Origin: DASXYU01 sp036502295
GTDB taxonomy: Bacteria; Actinomycetota; Actinomycetes; Mycobacteriales; Jatrophihabitantaceae
Assembly: GCA_036502295.1 (NCBI GenBank)
Contig: DASXYU010000052.1
Span: 1 to 25,634 of the forward strand
Direction of reading: 5' to 3'
Length of the DNA stretch: 25,634 nt
Shown in pieces: positions 21,620 through 25,634 of the stretch. A program made the translations under genes and the position numbers. The notes beneath the pieces are model-generated. The model searched no databases, was not told the DNA's origin, and saw only the letters and a list, made by a program, of their open reading frames with translations. Every line of letters starts with the position of its first letter. Within the stretch, counting starts at the first letter, position 1.

Positions 21620-24368
21620 AGAGGGTGGCGCGGACGGCGGCGAAGGCGGCGTCGAGCTTGGTCGCGTCACCGCCCGCACCTTGGGCGAGGTCGGCCTTGC
21701 CACCTCCGCGGGCACCGAGCACCGGGGCGAACACCTTGATCAGCTCACCGGCCGAGATCCCGGCGGACTGGCCCGCATCGTTCACCGACGCGACGAAGGC
21801 AACTCCCCCGTCCTCGTTGGGCGAGGCGAGTAGGACGACGGCCGGGTCGGCGCCACGCAGACGCCCACGGACGTCCAATGCCAGCGTGCGCAGGTCGTTG
21901 CCGCTAACCCCGGCCGGTGCGGTCGCGACAACCAGCTGGGTGGAGTCGCGTTGCTCGACGGTCTCTGCGAGTGCACCTGCGCTGGCGAGGACCTGGCCGA
22001 CGCGCAGCTTCTCCAGCTCACGTTCGGCGTCCTTCAGCTTGCTGAGCTGGCCCGCGATGCGCTCGGGCAGTTCCTCGGGGCGCGCGTTGAGCTCGCCGGC
22101 GAGCTGAGTGACCAGGACGTGTTCGCGGGCGAGGAAGCGGAACGCGTCCAGGCCGACCAGCGCCTCGACGCGGCGTACGCCTGAGCCGATGGACTCCTCA
22201 CCGAGGAGCTTGATCATGCCGATCACCGAGCTGCGCGGCACGTGCGTGCCACCGCACAACTCGCGCGAGTAGTCGCCGATCTCGACGACGCGCACGGACT
22301 CGCCGTACTTCTCACCGAACATCGCGATGGCGCCGATGCGCTTCGCCTCGGTCTGGTCGGTGACGAACCAGCGCACCTCGAGGTCCTGCAGCAGCACGTC
22401 GTTGATCTCGTCCTCGATCTCGCCGAGAACGGTCGCCGGGACGGCCGACGGGGTCTTGAAGTCGAAGCGCAGGCGTCCCGGTGCGTTGAGCGAACCAGCC
22501 TGGCTCGCCGAGTCGCCGAGGGTGCGGCGCAGGCCGGCGTGCAGCAGGTGGGTGGCCGTGTGCGAGCGGCTGATCGCGGCGCGCCGCGTCGGGTCGACCT
22601 TCGCCTGCACGACATCGCCGGGGCGCACCTCGCCGGAGAGAACGGAGACGCGGTGCGCGATGAGTCCGGGCACCGGCTGCTGCACGTCCAGGACGGTGAG
22701 TTCGGCCTCACGTCCACCGTTGTTCACCGACAGCCGTCCCCAGTCAGGCAGCTGGCCGCCGCCCTCGGCGTAGAACGGCGTGGCATCCAGCACGATCTCA
22801 ACCTCGTCGCCCTCACCGGCGCCGGCGGCCAGGGTGCCGTCCTCGCCGATGATCGCGGTGATCGTTGCCTCGCGCAGGATCTCGCGGTAGCCGGTGAACT
22901 CGCTCGCGCCGTTGTCGAGCGCGGCGCGGTAGACCGAGAGGTCGGCGTGCGCGGTCTTCTTCGCCTTCGCGTCGGCCTTGGCGCGGGCGCGCTGTTCGGC
23001 CATGAGGCGGCGGAAGCCGTCCTCATCGACGCTGATGCCCTGCTCGGCCGCCATCTCCAGCGTGAGGTCGATCGGGAAGCCGTAGGTGTCGTGCAGCTGG
23101 AAGGCCTTGTCGCCGGAGAGCTGCAGGGTGGAGCCGCCCTCCTCGGGGTCGACAGCGAGGTTGGCCTGCGCCGTGATCGAGACGCCGGACTTCACCTGCG
23201 CCACCGCGGCGTCGAAGATCGTGGTGCCGGAGCGCAGCGTGTCACGGAAAGCCTCTTCTTCGGCGTAGGCGTAGCCGGCGATGCGCTCGTAGTCGGTGGC
23301 GAGTTCCGGGTAGGACGGCGCCATGCAGTCGCGCGCGACGGTGAATAGCTCGGGGAAGGAGCGGTCCTCGTAGCCGAGCAGGCGCATCGCACGCACGACG
23401 CGGCGCAGGATGCGACGTAGGACGTAGCCGCGTCCTTCGTTGCTCGGGGTGACGCCGTCACCGATGAGCATCAGCGCCGAGCGGACGTGGTCGGCGACGA
23501 CGCGCAGCCGCACGTCATCGGGGTGGCTCTGGCTGGCGGCGTGACCGGAGTGCGCGCCGTAGATCTTGCCGGCGAGATCGGCGGCGCGCAGCAGGACCGG
23601 GCGCATCTCGTCGATCTCGTACATGTTGTCGACGCCCTGCAGCAGCGTCGCCATCCGTTCGCAGCCCATGCCGGTGTCGATGTTCTTCGCCGGCAACTCG
23701 CCGAGGACGTCGAAGTCCGACTTGTTCGGACCGTTGGACGGGCCTCGCTCGTTCTGCATGAAGACGAGGTTCCAGAACTCCATGAAGCGGTCCTCGTCGA
23801 CCTCCGGGCCGCCCTCGGGGCCGTAGTCGGGACCGCGGTCGTAGTAAAGCTCTGAGCATGGGCCGCTCGGGCCGGGGATGCCCATCGACCAGAAGTTGTC
23901 GTCCATGCCGCGACGCACGATGCGGTCCAGCCGCATGCCGATCTGCTTGTGCCAGATGTCGATGGCCTCGTCGTCGGTCGTGTAGACGGTGGCCCAGATC
24001 TTGTCGCCGTCAAGGCCGAAGCCGCCGTCCTCGACGGAGTTCGTGGCGAGCGACCAGGCCAGCTTGATGGCGCCTTCCTTGAAGTAGTCGCCGAAGCTGA
24101 AGTTGCCGTTCATCTGGAAGAACGTGCCGTGCCGGGTGGTCTTACCGACCTCTTCGATGTCCTGGGTGCGGATGCACTTCTGGATGCTGGTGGCCCGCTG
24201 CCACGGAGCCCCCTGCTGGCCGACGAAGTACGGCACGAACTGCACCATGCCCGCGTTCACGAAGAGCAGGTTCGGGTCCTCGAAAGGCAGCGGCGCACTG
24301 GGTACGACGGTGTGCCCGTTGTTCTCGAAATGGGCGAGGAAGCGGCGCTTGATCTCGGCAGATTGCAT
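21618..24368 (-). CDS. alaS: Alanyl-tRNA synthetase
   Basis: 916 aa. It charges tRNA-Ala and edits Ser/Gly mischarging. The class II catalytic domain begins EIKRRFLAHFENNGHTVVPSAPL and includes FVNAGMVQFVPYF and KTTRHGTFFQMNGNFSFGDYFKEGAI; the editing domain has the zinc ligands in SHTATHLLHAGLR (about residue 600) and ELCGGTHV (about 700); the C-Ala domain follows and ends DLAQGAGGDATKLDAAFAAVRATL with the oligomerisation/Gly-rich GARGGGKADLAQG motif. Length is normal. The gene starts eight bases after the upstream small ORF; the ribosome site is weak. Confidence 0.98.
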   Translation of the reverse strand: MQSAEIKRRFLAHFENNGHTVVPSAPLPFEDPNLLFVNAGMVQFVPYFVGQQGAPWQRATSIQKCIRTQDIEEVGKTTRHGTFFQMNGNFSFGDYFKEGAIKLAWSLATNSVEDGGFGLDGDKIWATVYTTDDEAIDIWHKQIGMRLDRIVRRGMDDNFWSMGIPGPSGPCSELYYDRGPDYGPEGGPEVDEDRFMEFWNLVFMQNERGPSNGPNKSDFDVLGELPAKNIDTGMGCERMATLLQGVDNMYEIDEMRPVLLRAADLAGKIYGAHSGHAASQSHPDDVRLRVVADHVRSALMLIGDGVTPSNEGRGYVLRRILRRVVRAMRLLGYEDRSFPELFTVARDCMAPSYPELATDYERIAGYAYAEEEAFRDTLRSGTTIFDAAVAQVKSGVSITAQANLAVDPEEGGSTLQLSGDKAFQLHDTYGFPIDLTLEMAAEQGISVDEDGFRRLMAEQRARAKADAKAKKTAHADLSVYRAALDNGASEFTGYREILREATITAIIGEDGTLAAGAGEGDEVEIVLDATPFYAEGGGQLPDWGRLSVNNGGREAELTVLDVQQPVPGLIAHRVSVLSGEVRPGDVVQAKVDPTRRAAISRSHTATHLLHAGLRRTLGDSASQAGSLNAPGRLRFDFKTPSAVPATVLGEIEDEINDVLLQDLEVRWFVTDQTEAKRIGAIAMFGEKYGESVRVVEIGDYSRELCGGTHVPRSSVIGMIKLLGEESIGSGVRRVEALVGLDAFRFLAREHVLVTQLAGELNARPEELPERIAGQLSKLKDAERELEKLRVGQVLASAGALAETVEQRDSTQLVVATAPAGVSGNDLRTLALDVRGRLRGADPAVVLLASPNEDGGVAFVASVNDAGQSAGISAGELIKVFAPVLGARGGGKADLAQGAGGDATKLDAAFAAVRATL

Positions 24369-24376
24369 CGGGGTGG

Positions 24377-24574
24377 TCAGCTCTTCTTAGCGGCTTGAGC
24401 GGTACGGATCAGGTTCAGGACGATGCTACGGAGGCTGTTCAACACCCCCGGCGTCGATATCGCGAGCGCCTTCAGCGCGGTCTGCCACGTGAACTGGGAA
24501 CGGAGCTGCGTGACCTTGCGGGTCGCAGCAGCGCCGAGAGTCGCACCGAGTCCCATCCAGAACATCCGTCGCAT
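24377..24574 (-). CDS. Small putative membrane protein of 65 aa between rarA and alaS
   Basis: MRRMFWMGLGATLGAAATRKV begins with a short Arg-anchored hydrophobic stretch rich in Gly/Ala, followed by an amphipathic, mostly helical tail with scattered Lys/Arg and ending AKKS. It recalls the short DUF6167-type proteins (MFRR-FW-GAAAG-T-KV start) that lie just upstream of alaS in Streptomyces and relatives; no function is known. TAAGG, which includes the rarA stop codon, stands seven bases before the ATG, so it is likely translated after rarA. Position and motif both support a real gene. Confidence 0.75.
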   Translation of the reverse strand: MRRMFWMGLGATLGAAATRKVTQLRSQFTWQTALKALAISTPGVLNSLRSIVLNLIRTAQAAKKS

Positions 24575-24583
24575 GGGTGAACC

Positions 24584-25634
24584 TTATCGGCCAGACCAAC
24601 CCCGGATGATGGCACGGAGCTTGGCGACCCGCTCACCGAGCGATTTCTCCGCACCCCGGTCGGCGGGGACGTAGTAGTCGCGGCCGAGGAGTTCGTCGGG
24701 CGGGTACTGCTGCGCGGCGACGCCCTCGGGCAGATCGTGGGGGTACTGATACCCCTTCCCCATCGTGCTTGCGCCCTTGTAGTGCGCTCCCCCGCCGGCT
24801 ACGCCTTCACTGGCGGGGGTACCCCCACTGCGCAGTGCGGAGGGGACGGCGCCGGCAAGACCGCCGCGGACGTCGGCCTGCGCGGCATCGATCGCCATCA
24901 CCACGGCGTTGGACTTCGGTGCGAGGGCGAGGTGGATCGTCGCCTGGGCGAGGTTGAGGCGTGCTTCGGGCATGCCGATGAGCTGTACCGCCTGCGCGGC
25001 GGCGGTGGCAGCAAGCAGCGCGGTGGGGTCGGCCATGCCGACGTCCTCACTGGCATGCACGACGAGGCGCCGCGCGATGAAGCGCGGGTCCTCGCCCGCC
25101 TCGATCATCCGGGCCAGGTAGTGCAGTGCCGCATCGACGTCGCTGCCACGGATCGACTTGATGAAGGCGCTGATGACGTCGTAATGCTCATCCCCGTCGC
25201 GGTCGTAGCGGACCGCGGCGGTGTCGACGGCGAGCTCGAGGGTGGCGAGGTCGATCGACGTTTTCTGGTCAGCGAGCGCAGAGCCGGCTGCGGCCTCCAA
25301 CGCGGTAAGCGCGCGGCGCGCATCGCCGGCGGCCATCCGCAGCAGATGGGCGCGCGCATCGACGTCGAGGGTGATCGCGCCCTTGAGGCCGCGCTCGTCG
25401 GTGACCGCCCGGTCGATGAGTTCACCGATCGCCTCGTCGTCCAGCGGCTGCAGGGTGAGCAGCAGGCTTCGGGAGAGCAGCGGCGAGACGATCGAGAAGA
25501 ACGGGTTCTCGGTGGTGGCCGCGACCAGTGTGACGTGCCGAGCTTCGACGGCACCGAGCAGCGAGTCCTGCTGCGTCTTGGAGAAACGGTGGATCTCGTC
25601 GATGAACAGGACGGTCTGCCGGCCGTTGTGGGTG
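24584..25634 (-). CDS. rarA: Replication-associated recombination protein A (MgsA/RarA AAA+ ATPase), 5' part outside window
   Basis: The C-terminal 349 residues are present. RarA is a tetrameric AAA+ protein related to clamp loaders that acts at stalled replication forks. The visible part starts just before the Walker B motif TVLFIDEIHRFSKTQQD, then sensor 1 ATTENPFFS, the arginine-finger region LLSRSLLL, sensor 2 (MAAGDARRALTALE), and the family's C-terminal domain with SAFIKSIRGSDVDAALHYLARMIEAGEDPRFIARRL and KGYQYPHDLPEGVAAQQY. One oddity is a 14-residue segment, SGGTPASEGVAGGG, between LR and AHYKGA, where homologues run almost directly from LR into the AHY segment; its DNA is strongly palindromic. 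The Walker A part is beyond the window. Confidence 0.94.
   Translation of the reverse strand, partial: THNGRQTVLFIDEIHRFSKTQQDSLLGAVEARHVTLVAATTENPFFSIVSPLLSRSLLLTLQPLDDEAIGELIDRAVTDERGLKGAITLDVDARAHLLRMAAGDARRALTALEAAAGSALADQKTSIDLATLELAVDTAAVRYDRDGDEHYDVISAFIKSIRGSDVDAALHYLARMIEAGEDPRFIARRLVVHASEDVGMADPTALLAATAAAQAVQLIGMPEARLNLAQATIHLALAPKSNAVVMAIDAAQADVRGGLAGAVPSALRSGGTPASEGVAGGGAHYKGASTMGKGYQYPHDLPEGVAAQQYPPDELLGRDYYVPADRGAEKSLGERVAKLRAIIRGWSGR
24788..24829. repeat. 42-bp GC-rich palindromic insertion within rarA
   Basis: The 14 codons for SGGTPASEGVAGGG contain CCCCCGCC (24789-24796) and GGCGGGGG (24812-24819) as inverted arms, overlapped by the perfect palindrome GGGGGTACCCCC (24815-24826); next to it is a second perfect palindrome ACTGCGCAGT (24827-24836). 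The segment has a multiple of three bases and keeps the frame. It looks like the GGGGGTACCCCC...GAAGGC...GGGGGAG palindromic repeats that I recall from Streptomyces genomes, here inside a gene. Confidence 0.65.

Noticed and set aside
24740..24755. GGGGTA-CTGA-TACCCC inverted repeat in rarA
   Set aside because: It encodes the conserved GYQYPHD region, so the dyad is probably a by-product of codons and not an element, unlike the nearby insertion.
1..25634. Defence island, biosynthetic cluster, prophage or CRISPR array
   Set aside because: Every large gene is a recognised housekeeping or common accessory family; no repeat array, integrase, transposase or restriction/toxin gene was seen on either strand.

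Overview
The window is a stretch of high-GC actinobacterial chromosome, made almost entirely of housekeeping genes packed on the minus strand. Read right to left (the direction of transcription) the order is rarA, a 65-aa membrane-type ORF, alaS, ruvX, mltG, aroE, an A24 prepilin peptidase, aroC, aroK, aroB, aroQ, a TSUP transporter; then efp, nusB, a tandem GNAT protein; then pyrR, pyrB, pyrC, a small membrane/PH-like protein, carA, carB, pyrK, pyrD, pyrF. This order is the familiar actinobacterial alaS-ruvX-mltG-aro-efp-nusB-pyr backbone. GTG starts, type 2 OMP decarboxylase and a deazaflavin (F420)-type nitroreductase agree with that assignment. I cannot name the genus. No tRNA, rRNA, CRISPR, phage or transposase gene is visible, and no gene-free stretch exceeds about 160 bp.

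Region 1-732 holds the 3' part of a plus-strand aldo/keto reductase whose stop codon shares a CTAG with the stop of pyrF. Region 729-11416 is a complete de novo UMP pathway: PyrR regulator, carbamoyl phosphate synthetase (CarAB), ATCase (PyrB), dihydroorotase (PyrC), NAD-linked class 1B dihydroorotate dehydrogenase (PyrD plus Fe-S/FAD subunit PyrK) and OMP decarboxylase (PyrF). Nearly every junction is a 1- or 4-bp start/stop overlap; the only two open junctions flank pyrK and each contains a hairpin. The pyrR leader carries a textbook PyrR-binding hairpin whose 3' arm overlaps the Shine-Dalgarno sequence, implying repression of translation initiation when UMP is plentiful.

Region 11577-13538 is GNAT-nusB-efp, with a pair of dyad-containing direct repeats before the GNAT gene. 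bldD, which in Streptomyces sits between nusB and pyrR, is absent. A small plus-strand F420-type reductase gene (13610-13996) diverges from efp and converges on the TSUP gene.

Region 13977-19776 is the shikimate block (aroQ, aroB, aroK, aroC, aroE) making chorismate, with a prepilin peptidase inside it. Region 19790-25634 carries MltG (cell wall), RuvX, alanyl-tRNA synthetase and RarA. The most unusual DNA is here: the alaS-ruvX gap is filled by two inverted copies of a palindromic repeat with complementary loops, and rarA contains an in-frame 42-bp GC-rich palindromic insertion coding for a 14-residue Gly-rich segment. I found no convincing new multi-gene system; the interest lies in small repeats and regulatory RNA structures.
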